From a virus, in IMG/VR virus record IMGVR_UViG_3300046780_000129, positions 1 through 22,915 of that record: DNA of 22,915 nucleotides; one strand, given 5' to 3'. A program made the translations under genes and the position numbers. Positions 13,688 to 21,330 of this stretch are shown here, piece after piece (position 1 is the stretch's first letter; every line of letters begins with the position of its first letter). The notes below the pieces were generated by a model, which saw only the letters and a program-made list of their open reading frames with translations, did not search any database and was not told the DNA's origin.

Positions 13688-15566
13688 CGTTATCACCATA
13701 GAGATTCGCGCCGACGGATCGGACGCCGCTGCTACGCTGCAAAAAGTTAGCGAGGCGCTTAAGGCGTCCGGCGATTCGGCGGAGCACGCCAAGGAGGGAT
13801 TCAGTAACGTCCAGGCCGCTATCGTCACCCTAAAGGAGGGATACGAGCTAGCGCGGGAGGCCATCGCCAAGGTCAATGACGTCCTGCTGGAATCCACGCT
13901 CAAGTTTGCCGAGCATGTGGTGGAGCTAAGCCACGTCGCGGAAGCCCTGAACATCAGCACCCAAACCCTGAATCAGCTAAATCAGGCAAGCTACATCTTG
14001 ACTGGGCAGACGGATGCGCTCTCAACGATGATGCTCCGGCTAGAGCGTAACCTGGGGCAAGCCTCAGCAATGGGGGGTCCTGCCGCTCGGGCTATTACGG
14101 ACCTAGGGCTTTCGGTAGAGGCGATCATTGCGCTCCCGGCGGATGAACAATTTCGGGCGATTGTCCAGGGGCTAGCCCAGCTACAGGACCCGGCAGAACG
14201 GGCGCGGGATGCCATGCTGCTGTTCGGACGGCAATGGCAGGACCTTATCCCGTTGATGAAGGACGGCGGCGCGGGTCTGGACGATGCGATGAAGATTGCC
14301 GATACCTTCGGTCTCAAGCTGAAAGACCCGGTAATCGAGCAAATGCGGAACCTCACGGAGTCCACCCGCGAATTGAAACTCATGTGGGATACGTTGTGGG
14401 GGGACCGTTCATGGTGGATCAGCATCGTTCAGGGCTTTGAGAACATCGCCGGAGCGGCCCTGTCCGCTCTGACCGAAATCAAACTCTTGTTCACGGAGGG
14501 CGTAGCGGCTGCGCAGGCTTATGCCCGGAGCTATAACGCGGCCACGGCGGGCGCTGGCGGGCATGGTGCAAGCGGGAGTTTTGGAGCTGATACCGGCACC
14601 GCCTCCATGACGCCGGATTATATCAACCTTGCCCAAACCCTTGTCGCTGTCGCTGCAAACGATACCGCCCAGGCGCTACAGGATCAGACATTAGCACTAC
14701 GCTATTCCGAGAATGAGGTCCATGATTACGGGCTATCTGCCGACGCAGTAGCACAAGGCATGGACACCTTACGGGATGCCAGCACAAGCGCGGCGGGGTT
14801 GCTATCGGAACTGCCATCTATTCTCAAGCGCGGCCTAAAAGCCTTCGGCATTGACACGGAGGCCGTAGGGAACACCCTAGACGCTACCGCCGGTGGCCTT
14901 AACGCGCAGTTTGGCACGTCTTTGACTGGCGCAGGACTAGGGGCTGGTATTGGTGCGGCCTTCGCCCTGCTGATGCAAAATCCGGTGATGCAGGCAGAGG
15001 TAGCCAAGCTCAACAAGCTGCTGCAAGACCTGATTACCCCGATTGCAGAGGCGATTGCCCCGGCGTTGGATTCGATAGCGCCGATCATGGAAGAGTTGCG
15101 GCCTGTGTTCGTCGTCATAGCCGATGCACTCCGGGTATCTTTGATGCCCCTAGTAGCGGAAATGCACGCGCTGAATCAGGTTATCAAACCGCTGAGCGAT
15201 GCGATTGAGCGGCTTAAAAATGCAATCGAAAGCTGGAATCCTTTCGGTGGCGGTGGTGGAGGCGGTGGAGTTGGCGGAACCAATATCACGGCGGCAGATA
15301 TTGTGACTGGCGGAGCGGCGGCGGTATTCGGCTATGCTGATGGAGGCATGATTACGGCAAGCCGGATGTTTGGGGGCAGCGGCCCCGATGGTGGCGGCTT
15401 GATCTATGCGCATGAAGGGGAAACTGTAGTCCCGCAGGGCGGTAGGGGACACACCTTCAACTTCAACGTATCCGCCCCGGACGCTCGTGCGGCGGGGCAG
15501 TCTATCCGCCAGATCATTGAAGAGCTATCCGTCCGCAAGAGCTTTGCCCTCGCCACAGGGAGCTAG
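13677..15566 (+). CDS. Tape measure protein
   Basis: A 629-residue protein from GTG 13677 (AAGGAAG just upstream). Helical N-terminal part with TLQKVSEALKASGDSAEHAK, then LSHVAEALNISTQTLNQLNQ, typical of the tape measure core; hydrophobic Ala/Gly segments at about 410-440 (GTSLTGAGLGAGIGAAFALL) can insert in the host membrane; a Gly-rich stretch at ~524-535, then AAAVFGYADGGMITASRMFG and AHEGETVVPQGG, the C-terminal motif of many siphovirus tape measures. At about 0.15 nm per residue, as in other siphoviruses, the tail would be near 95 nm long. It overlaps the chaperone extension by 11 bases. Confidence 0.9.
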   Translation: MATDVITIEIRADGSDAAATLQKVSEALKASGDSAEHAKEGFSNVQAAIVTLKEGYELAREAIAKVNDVLLESTLKFAEHVVELSHVAEALNISTQTLNQLNQASYILTGQTDALSTMMLRLERNLGQASAMGGPAARAITDLGLSVEAIIALPADEQFRAIVQGLAQLQDPAERARDAMLLFGRQWQDLIPLMKDGGAGLDDAMKIADTFGLKLKDPVIEQMRNLTESTRELKLMWDTLWGDRSWWISIVQGFENIAGAALSALTEIKLLFTEGVAAAQAYARSYNAATAGAGGHGASGSFGADTGTASMTPDYINLAQTLVAVAANDTAQALQDQTLALRYSENEVHDYGLSADAVAQGMDTLRDASTSAAGLLSELPSILKRGLKAFGIDTEAVGNTLDATAGGLNAQFGTSLTGAGLGAGIGAAFALLMQNPVMQAEVAKLNKLLQDLITPIAEAIAPALDSIAPIMEELRPVFVVIADALRVSLMPLVAEMHALNQVIKPLSDAIERLKNAIESWNPFGGGGGGGGVGGTNITAADIVTGGAAAVFGYADGGMITASRMFGGSGPDGGGLIYAHEGETVVPQGGRGHTFNFNVSAPDARAAGQSIRQIIEELSVRKSFALATGS

Positions 15567-15569
15567 CCT

Positions 15570-17579
15570 ATGCGCTCCCTGCCTTCCGTCGCTTCCGCAA
15601 CGCAAATCCTATGCGACATTGGCCTGTCGCTGACGGACCCGTCCAGCGTTCAGATCGGGACGTTCAGCTTCGGGGACGTGGTGGCGTTGTCCCCGGTCCA
15701 ATTTGAAATCCCCTTCGGCGGTGGGTTGCCGTCGCCTACCGTGTATCAATGCACGTTAAGCACGAGTCCCGGATGGTGGCTTGGCAACCGGGCGCGGCTG
15801 ACGGGCGCTGAGGCGCGGCTGACGGCGTTTGCCAACTCAGACAACTTCCAGGTCCACGTCGGGCGCATCGGCTCTATCGCCACGGACCCGGTAGACCCCA
15901 ATCAATTCACGCTCTCGATTTACGACAAGCTGCTGTACAACGATCCGCTTGTGCCGGTGGAGGCTATCGTAGACTCATGGAGCACGCCGCATATAGAACA
16001 CCTAACGGACGGGTATCCGCTTTATTATGGAACCGAAACGACTAGACCTATTGTGCTATCTCCCGTAACTAGTGATTGCTCTGTTTGGCTTGGCCCTCGC
16101 AATATAAGTTCAGCAAATCATAGCTTACAAAATTTGAAATTTTGGCGCGACGGCGGCAATTTATATTCGTTAATGCCTCTGATAGTTTTCCCGTCGTCCT
16201 GGATGCAGCAGAGTGGGGATAGTAATTGTATTAGTGGAACGGCCCTAGCTATAACGCTGGCTAGTCCGGTGGTGGTTGCGTTTCCAGGCAGTAATAGTCT
16301 TTTCAATTTTGGACCGCTTCAAAATTCTGGCGGAAACCCAACAAGTGCTTATACTTTCGCAATGCAAAGCATTAGGACCCGGGGGAACGATGTTGCGGCT
16401 GTAAATTCGGCCTCGGCGGCATCGTTCTTGGTTTCCCAAGAATTTTCATTGTCCCGCATTGACGTAATAAGTCTTAGCACTATGGCGGTTGATCTACTAA
16501 GCGGTGCGCCCGGAGTCACGAGTAATTTTACCGGCCTTGTCCAATTATATGATCCAACTCTTGGGGGGGATTATCAAACAACTGGATATTCTGTCGTTTC
16601 TTATAGCCTGATATCCAGCGCCTCGGCTCGAGCGTTTATCCGTGGTATTATGTCTGTAACTCCCGGGGCTATATATGCGGACGGGGCGAAGTTCACGCTC
16701 AGTATATTTACAACTAGTGGCGGTTATACCCCGGTGGGGCTAAATGCGCGGCTTTATCCAGTGATTAATCTTCAACCGCTTAGCTATAGGCGATATTCGG
16801 CTTATGTTTCTGGCGTGGGGGTCGCTATCGCTATAACCAATAACCCTATCGCCATTCTTGACGATGTGCTTTCGCACTATACGTCCACGCCTTACCGTCA
16901 GGATCAGTCCAGCGCCGCTCAGGTGCTAGTCCAGTCCTTCCAATTCAACGGGGCCTACATTGGCCCGGAGCGGCAGCGCCTTAGCGTCTTAATGGACGAT
17001 TTTGCGCGGACATGCGGATTTAACTTTTGGGCATCGGATTCCGGGGCGGTGGCCTACCGCGTCTATGCCGAGAGCGCCGTTGCTACCAATTCCATAGCAG
17101 CGGTGATTACCACGTCGGATATGCTCTCATTCCAACTGCTGACTAGCCCGCTCGGGACAACGATCTTCAATCAGCAGGGGTACGGGGCGTTTCAGCTGGA
17201 CTGGAACTTCGACTACCAACTGAACAAGTACCAGAACACCACGCTTGCGAATAAGACGGTGAATGCCCTGTGTAACTCAGCCTTTGCGGGCGGAGCACAA
17301 AAGACATTCAAGCGCCAGTCAAAGTACGTGATGGACGCGGACGCGGCGAGCTATGCGAATGGGCACGCGGTCAGGATGGGAGCGCAGGGGCAGGACTACG
17401 TGGTGCTGACGTTACCGGCCCGGTACTTCGGATTGGAGCTTGCGGATATTGTGAACGTGAGGCACCCGCTCTTGACCGGCACCGGCCAGCTATTCCAAGT
17501 AACGAAGTGCGCCCCGGATTATTCGACCGGGAAAGTGATGGTGACGGCGGGGCAACTCTTGAGCGCGGCGGGGACCTAG
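15570..17579 (+). CDS. Tail hub / baseplate protein with inserted low-GC segment
   Basis: A 669-residue protein just after the tape measure, where the tail hub (the gp27-like ring at the tail end) is expected. Residues 1-150 (IGTFSFGDVVALSPVQFEIP, ARLTAFANSDNFQVHVGRIG) and ~430-669 (LDWNFDYQLNKYQNTTLANK, DADAASYANGHAVRM, LPARYFGLELADIVNVRHPL) look like the two halves of a hub fold. Between them, residues ~150-427 are Ser/Thr/Asn-rich, beta-predicted and encoded by much more AT-rich DNA, which suggests an acquired domain, possibly for receptor or glycan binding. The ATG is three bases after the previous stop. The 3' end overlaps the convergent minus-strand gene. Confidence 0.75.
   Translation: MRSLPSVASATQILCDIGLSLTDPSSVQIGTFSFGDVVALSPVQFEIPFGGGLPSPTVYQCTLSTSPGWWLGNRARLTGAEARLTAFANSDNFQVHVGRIGSIATDPVDPNQFTLSIYDKLLYNDPLVPVEAIVDSWSTPHIEHLTDGYPLYYGTETTRPIVLSPVTSDCSVWLGPRNISSANHSLQNLKFWRDGGNLYSLMPLIVFPSSWMQQSGDSNCISGTALAITLASPVVVAFPGSNSLFNFGPLQNSGGNPTSAYTFAMQSIRTRGNDVAAVNSASAASFLVSQEFSLSRIDVISLSTMAVDLLSGAPGVTSNFTGLVQLYDPTLGGDYQTTGYSVVSYSLISSASARAFIRGIMSVTPGAIYADGAKFTLSIFTTSGGYTPVGLNARLYPVINLQPLSYRRYSAYVSGVGVAIAITNNPIAILDDVLSHYTSTPYRQDQSSAAQVLVQSFQFNGAYIGPERQRLSVLMDDFARTCGFNFWASDSGAVAYRVYAESAVATNSIAAVITTSDMLSFQLLTSPLGTTIFNQQGYGAFQLDWNFDYQLNKYQNTTLANKTVNALCNSAFAGGAQKTFKRQSKYVMDADAASYANGHAVRMGAQGQDYVVLTLPARYFGLELADIVNVRHPLLTGTGQLFQVTKCAPDYSTGKVMVTAGQLLSAAGT
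16015..16850 (+). other. Low-GC segment inside the hub gene
   Basis: By hand count, bases 16021-16080 hold 24/60 G+C and 16081-16140 hold 22/60, against 43/60 at 15781-15840 and 41/60 at 17341-17400. AT-rich codons (ATA, TTA, AAT, AGT) dominate and the reading frame is intact, so this looks like a transferred domain. The ends are estimated by eye. Confidence 0.7.
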
Positions 17580-17587
17580 AAGGCCCC
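17570..17587. terminator. Hairpin across two convergent gene ends
   Basis: GGGG-A-CC (17570-17576) can pair with GG-CCCC (17582-17587) around TAGAA, with one bulged A. The loop region holds both convergent stop codons. Neither strand has a T run after it, so it would be at best a weak or factor-dependent terminator. Confidence 0.3.
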
Positions 17588-18133
17588 GTGAAAGCCAAGG
17601 CCCCATCCTACTTGATCGGCCTGGAACTCAACGCCCGAGAGAAAGGAAAACCAGACGGCGCGGGGAGTGCCGTCAAGGAAGCAGCCAATAACAACAGCGC
17701 CAGCAAGAGAGGAAATTGCAGCGGCATCAATCTGAGTGCCGGATGGATGCTTGCTAAGAAGTGGCGAGGTCTCGGTTGCCTTGGACGTGCCGATGAACTG
17801 TTTGGTCATTCGCCAGTCCTGGTACAGCAGCGCCGTGTAGGTCGTGGCTAGCACGGTATCCGACGTGCGCCAGTCGTCACAGAACGCAAACGCTCTTGCC
17901 GGGAGCATCAGCAGCGCCAGTACCAGCATCGTCCATCCGGCTTTCGCCAAGAGGGACAGGACTTCGGGCTTGGATTCAGGCGGCACTCGGATGGAAGCAG
18001 CTTGTTCCACGGAGATACCGGATGATCCGGGGATCGTGACCAAGGAATCGAATACCGGGGCTAGTTCAGGACCGGGGCCAGTCAAGTAGACGCGGAGCGT
18101 GGATTCAGTTTCATTCAGCTTGTAGGATTTCAT
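17576..18133 (-). CDS. Phage membrane protein on the opposite strand
   Basis: A 185-residue protein read against all its neighbours. Residues 64-83 (KAGWTMLVLALLMLPARAFA) are a membrane or signal-like segment; the part after CDDWRT reads SDTVLATTYTALLYQDWRMT, then ETSPLLSKHPSG and a second hydrophobic stretch at about 137-153. This second half resembles, from memory, a small family of proteobacterial and phage membrane proteins with W..aDT...a......DW.QT......ETNPiLG.HPS. The first 63 residues are soluble and unfamiliar; a later start (Met69) would give a plain signal peptide ending AFA. The start at 18133 is favoured by its GAGAGG site and the promoter upstream. Own promoter and reversed direction mark it as a moron-type insertion. 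Confidence 0.75.
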   Translation of the reverse strand: MKSYKLNETESTLRVYLTGPGPELAPVFDSLVTIPGSSGISVEQAASIRVPPESKPEVLSLLAKAGWTMLVLALLMLPARAFAFCDDWRTSDTVLATTYTALLYQDWRMTKQFIGTSKATETSPLLSKHPSGTQIDAAAISSLAGAVVIGCFLDGTPRAVWFSFLSGVEFQADQVGWGLGFHGAF

Positions 18134-18140
18134 GGACTTG

Positions 18141-18154
18141 CCTCTCGCAAAGGG
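18141..18154 (-). promoter_or_regulatory. Ribosome-site hairpin, minus-strand gene
   Basis: On the minus strand CCCTTTGCGAGAGG can fold with CCTT pairing to GAGG (one G-U) and a small loop. The 3' arm is the Shine-Dalgarno sequence, seven bases before the start at 18133. The loop differs from the UCGCUG form. Confidence 0.35.
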
Positions 18155-18176
18155 TCAATCCGTGTAACCTGAATCC

Positions 18177-18205
18177 ACCATAGCCTGTCGCTAGGACATT
18201 GTCAA
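18177..18205 (-). promoter_or_regulatory. Sigma70-type promoter for the minus-strand gene
   Basis: On the minus strand TTGACA (18205-18200) is followed after 17 bases by TATGGT (18182-18177). RNA would start near 18170, leaving a leader of about 37 bases before the start at 18133. The spacer overlaps the leader and ribosome site of the plus-strand gene at 18206, so the two genes could interfere. Confidence 0.75.
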
Positions 18206-19036
18206 GTGGCTATTGAAATAGGGGCATTGCTGGGACAGCCCGCCGGGGGCCAGTCCTTTGAAAACGTGTCCTCGTGGGCCGTCACGGGGCAATGCTCCTT
18301 GTTTACCCAAGCGGCTACCCTGTCCCTGGTCCATTCATCGGCCACTGGGGCATGGCTTAAGGTCTACTCGGCGGGTGCCCCTGGCAAGCTGAGCTACGGA
18401 TACGGGCAGGGCAACGATGCGTACTTTGTTTGGAACTCGGCAGTCAATACGCATGGGGTTTCTGTTATGGGCTGGGCGGCGATGGACCGGGCCGCAACAT
18501 CGGGGATGGTGACGGCGGTGTTTACCGGCGGGACCTCAGTCCCCATTCCCTATGCCATCACCTTGCAGCCGTTCCGCATTGACGCGCCAGCGGTGATTAG
18601 CGGGCAAGCCCTAGCCTTGGATTTCCAGATCATGTCCGGCATGACGGGGAGCGGAGGGCTGTTCATAGACGATCTGCTCGTCTCAGTAGACTGGTTCCAG
18701 ATCGGCCCGGACTTCTCTTCCAAACGGCAGTTCCAATTAGGGCGGGTCCAGCATACCACGTATGGCGGACGGGAGGCGATGTACAATTGGTTTCTCCGGC
18801 CCGCGTTCCTGCTCCCCTGTCCCACAGTGCCCGGCTCCCTGGCGGATGTGCTTAACAATTGGTGGCAGATGGGGACGGAGCTAAGCCTGACGATGGACAG
18901 CAGCAATTCAGAGGCACGGTATGTGGTGCGGCTAGGGGGCCAACTTCCGCCCGCCACGGGATTCCGCTCTCCCTATTTCAACGTCCAGCCTGTTACCCTG
19001 AACGTCCAGGGGCTACACGGCAGTCTCGATTTCTAG
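18206..19036 (+). CDS. Tail-tip protein with extra N-terminal beta domain
   Basis: A 276-residue protein from GTG 18206 (AGGA at 18193-18196). Residues ~1-150 look like a jelly-roll: SSWAVTGQCSLFTQAATLSL, LSYGYGQGNDAYFVW and GLFIDDLLVSVDWFQIG, as in carbohydrate-binding modules. Residues ~165-276 share a pattern with the next gene product: FQLGRVQH at the start, LNNWWQMGTELSLTMD against INTWWNQQTELVFTIN, then VVRL and a final TLNVQ strand. These are probably paralogous beta-sandwich proteins of the tail tip or distal tail. Position after the hub agrees. A weak CCT/AGG hairpin with loop GTCGCT at 18184-18195 precedes the start. Confidence 0.65.
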   Translation: MAIEIGALLGQPAGGQSFENVSSWAVTGQCSLFTQAATLSLVHSSATGAWLKVYSAGAPGKLSYGYGQGNDAYFVWNSAVNTHGVSVMGWAAMDRAATSGMVTAVFTGGTSVPIPYAITLQPFRIDAPAVISGQALALDFQIMSGMTGSGGLFIDDLLVSVDWFQIGPDFSSKRQFQLGRVQHTTYGGREAMYNWFLRPAFLLPCPTVPGSLADVLNNWWQMGTELSLTMDSSNSEARYVVRLGGQLPPATGFRSPYFNVQPVTLNVQGLHGSLDF

Positions 19037-19045
19037 GGGACCTGA

Positions 19046-19519
19046 ATGGACTACCAGACTTTTTTCCTCTTCGACATGACCGGCGCTCAGCCGTCCGTCC
19101 AGCTATTCCCCAAAGTCTCCTTCAATGAGACACGCCAGCTTGTAAAGGAAGAGCAAGTCACCGTCGGGGGCCTGTTCCATACGTACCTGCCGGGCTTCAA
19201 GGGCTATGAGTGGACAATCCCGCTGGCCTTCGTCAACTCGTCCCAGCGGGCACAGATCAATACATGGTGGAATCAGCAGACGGAACTAGTGTTCACGATC
19301 AACGCCTCTGTCTCGGCATTGTCTCCGCAGAGTGCCGTGGTGCGGATTGCGAATCAAATGGAACCTCTCGGGGAAAGCCCGGACGCACGGACGGACCTGT
19401 TTAACGGGGGCCTGACGCTCCGGCTGTCCAGGGGCACGTCCATTTTCAACGGCTATCCGTTCATCCTGGACGATCCGGTATTGGGAGTGCTGGACCAGAC
19501 GTATAACCTGTTGGCTTAG
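19046..19519 (+). CDS. Tail-tip protein, paralogue of the preceding one
   Basis: A 157-residue beta-rich protein. INTWWNQQTELVFTIN, SAVVRIANQMEPLG and a final NGGLTLRLSRG match the C-terminal half of the product encoded at 18206-19036, so the pair probably arose by duplication, with a domain gained or lost at the N-terminus. It has no extra N-terminal domain and begins MDYQTFFLFDMTG. The order hub, tail-tip proteins, fibres suggests it sits in the ring that carries the fibres. The start is ten bases after the previous stop, with GGGGAC upstream. The role is inferred from place and pattern. Confidence 0.6.
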   Translation: MDYQTFFLFDMTGAQPSVQLFPKVSFNETRQLVKEEQVTVGGLFHTYLPGFKGYEWTIPLAFVNSSQRAQINTWWNQQTELVFTINASVSALSPQSAVVRIANQMEPLGESPDARTDLFNGGLTLRLSRGTSIFNGYPFILDDPVLGVLDQTYNLLA

Positions 19520-19529
19520 AGGCGTCTAA

Positions 19530-20603
19530 ATGGGATGGAGTTCACTTTCATTCCCGCTGAATAGCACGCTCCGCGCCGCATACATGACGGGGATATTCAG
19601 TAACTTTGCCTCGCTGGCCTACCAGGAATCCGGCGCTCCGCAGATTACCGGGCCGTGGTCCCTCTTGGGCAATCTGGACGTATCAAGCGCCTTCACAGTC
19701 GGCGGCGTAGCGGTGGGCGGGACAGGATTGACCGCAGGGATGAACTCGGGCGGCGCGTTCTTCGCCTCAAGTGGCTATCTCACCACGGGCGTCAGCAGCT
19801 TCGGCCAACTCAATATCTCTAGCGGCATCCGTGCTCCGGCAACGTCCAGCTTCGGGACTGTGGATATAGTGACGCTGACGGTGGGAGGCGTGACCCTCGT
19901 GGGCCTGGGGGCCGGGGTCAATTCAGGCGGGTCATTCCAGGCGGCAAGCGGGTACACCACGGTTGGCGTTGCGTCCTATGGGTCCCTGAATCTCTCAAGT
20001 CTGTTTACGGGCGGGGGTATCACCGGGGCGGTTGCCAGCCTTACATCCGTGCGCGTCGCCTCTGGATTCGTGACGGTGGGGATTGATTCATCCGGGACGG
20101 TCAATGCCTCAAGCCTCGTGACGGCTCCGGGCATGACGATGACGACGGCCAGCGTGTTCGCCGTCAACGTCGCCAGCGGGATTACTGGCCCCCAAGCAAA
20201 CAGCTTTGGATCGGCGCATATCTCTTCGCTGTTCATGCTGATGGGCAGCGAAACCTCGCCGGGGCTGGCGTTCCAAGTCGGCCAAGTAGCACGGTGGGGC
20301 GTGACCAAGGCGGGCGGATTCGTGACCCAACCCGGCTCTATGAGTCAGGGCTTCAATTGCGTAGCATCCCGGATTAGTGCAGGATTGTTCCGGCAGGTAT
20401 TCTCGGCGGCAATGGCCGTCTCGCCCTATGCGGTGACAGTAACGCCATTCGGGATCGTAACGAGCCTTTCCAGTGCTGTGCTCTGGACGGTGCAATCCAT
20501 GGCGACAACCGGATTTTACGCGGCCTTTTTCAGCGTGCTCTCCAACGGTTTGGCGAAGGACCCGTCCAGCGGCTTCATGTTCCATGTAATCGGGCAGCAA
20601 TAA
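19530..20603 (+). CDS. Tail fibre with beta repeats (long form)
   Basis: A 357-residue protein. The N-terminal ~60 residues (FSNFASLAYQESGAPQITG) look like a tail-attachment part. Residues ~75-240 are about seven degenerate repeats of roughly 20 residues, built on S-S-F/Y-G-x-L/V-N-x-S-S-G/L (SSFGQLNISSG, ASYGSLNLSSL, DSSGTVNASSL, NSFGSAHISSL), typical of a trimeric beta-helix shaft. The last ~90 residues (VSPYAVTVTPFG, TTGFYAAFF, KDPSSGFMFHVIG) are a compact tip, probably the receptor-binding head. Ends and core are shared with the next gene. The ATG follows GAGGCG with seven bases of spacing. Confidence 0.8.
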   Translation: MGWSSLSFPLNSTLRAAYMTGIFSNFASLAYQESGAPQITGPWSLLGNLDVSSAFTVGGVAVGGTGLTAGMNSGGAFFASSGYLTTGVSSFGQLNISSGIRAPATSSFGTVDIVTLTVGGVTLVGLGAGVNSGGSFQAASGYTTVGVASYGSLNLSSLFTGGGITGAVASLTSVRVASGFVTVGIDSSGTVNASSLVTAPGMTMTTASVFAVNVASGITGPQANSFGSAHISSLFMLMGSETSPGLAFQVGQVARWGVTKAGGFVTQPGSMSQGFNCVASRISAGLFRQVFSAAMAVSPYAVTVTPFGIVTSLSSAVLWTVQSMATTGFYAAFFSVLSNGLAKDPSSGFMFHVIGQQ

Positions 20604-20612
20604 GGCAGAATC

Positions 20613-21326
20613 ATGGCGCAATTCACCATCCAGACATTCCCAGGGTCCAGCGTCTTGACCTCGCCGCAAATGAACGCGGTATCGTCCAACTTCGCTTCCC
20701 TGATGATGCAAGAGAATAGCGTCCCGCCGCTTGGGGGAACGTGGAGCTTTGCAGCGGCGTCCATCCTTGACGCGCCGGGGTCCCATCACTTTGGCACGCT
20801 CAAGGTAGATTCGGCGGTGCTGATTCAGGGGGCGGCCTTGATTGGCGTCGGGGCCGGGGTCAATTCGGGAGGTTCCTTCTTTGCTTCTAGTGGATTCAAC
20901 GGGCCGCAAGCTAACAGTTATGGATCGGTCAATGCAACCAGCGGATTTCAGGCCCCAGCGACGACGCAATCCTCACTCGGGAATCTGAATGTGGGTTGCT
21001 TGACCGTGGTGAATATAGGATACCCGGTGAAGGCATGGGCAGCCATCTCGCTTCCAGGTAGTGCGATGCAGGGAGCTAACCTTGTTAGCTCTAAGACCAC
21101 GATCACCTCTGGGAACTATTGTCTGACTTTTTCTACCCCGATGGCCTCATCTTTGTACGCCGTTACGGTAACTCCCCTGGGCGGTTCCGCTTTTCTCACT
21201 GTTGGTCTGAGCTGGGAGATCCGCAGCCCTGGAACTACTGCATTCTATGTGCAATTTGAGAAATCGGGTGCCGGTGGCCAGACTGATCCTGATTCCGGCT
21301 TCTCCGTAATGGTTATGGGCAACTAA
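20613..21326 (+). CDS. Tail fibre with beta repeats (short form)
   Basis: A 237-residue paralogue of the preceding fibre. SSNFASLMMQENSVPP matches its N-terminus, GVGAGVNSGGSFFASSG matches its shaft, and LYAVTVTPLGG, TTAFYVQFE and DPDSGFSVMVMG match its tip. It has two or three shaft repeats instead of seven. The tip is coded by less GC-rich DNA than the shaft, as if the tip had been exchanged. With the long form it may give two fibres of different length or a mixed fibre. The ATG is nine bases after the previous stop. Confidence 0.75.
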   Translation: MAQFTIQTFPGSSVLTSPQMNAVSSNFASLMMQENSVPPLGGTWSFAAASILDAPGSHHFGTLKVDSAVLIQGAALIGVGAGVNSGGSFFASSGFNGPQANSYGSVNATSGFQAPATTQSSLGNLNVGCLTVVNIGYPVKAWAAISLPGSAMQGANLVSSKTTITSGNYCLTFSTPMASSLYAVTVTPLGGSAFLTVGLSWEIRSPGTTAFYVQFEKSGAGGQTDPDSGFSVMVMGN

Positions 21327-21330
21327 TCCC

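Noticed and set aside
13504-13701. Separate plus-strand gene between chaperone G and tape measure
   Set aside because: The conserved-looking coding content lies in the -1 frame of the chaperone, reached by the slippery heptamer; this other frame is a shadow.
15246-15280. G-rich repeat in the tape measure gene as a recombination or quadruplex site
   Set aside because: It codes a plain Gly-rich linker, a frequent feature before the C-terminal part of tape measures.
17507-17851. Plus-strand frame covering the minus-strand gene
   Set aside because: It starts inside the hub gene in another frame, has no ribosome site and no domain, while the minus-strand gene has a promoter, ribosome site and membrane segments.
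20109-20969. Minus-strand frame (286 codons) across the two fibre genes
   Set aside because: It is Arg/His-rich, crosses the gap between two supported genes, and has no start signals.
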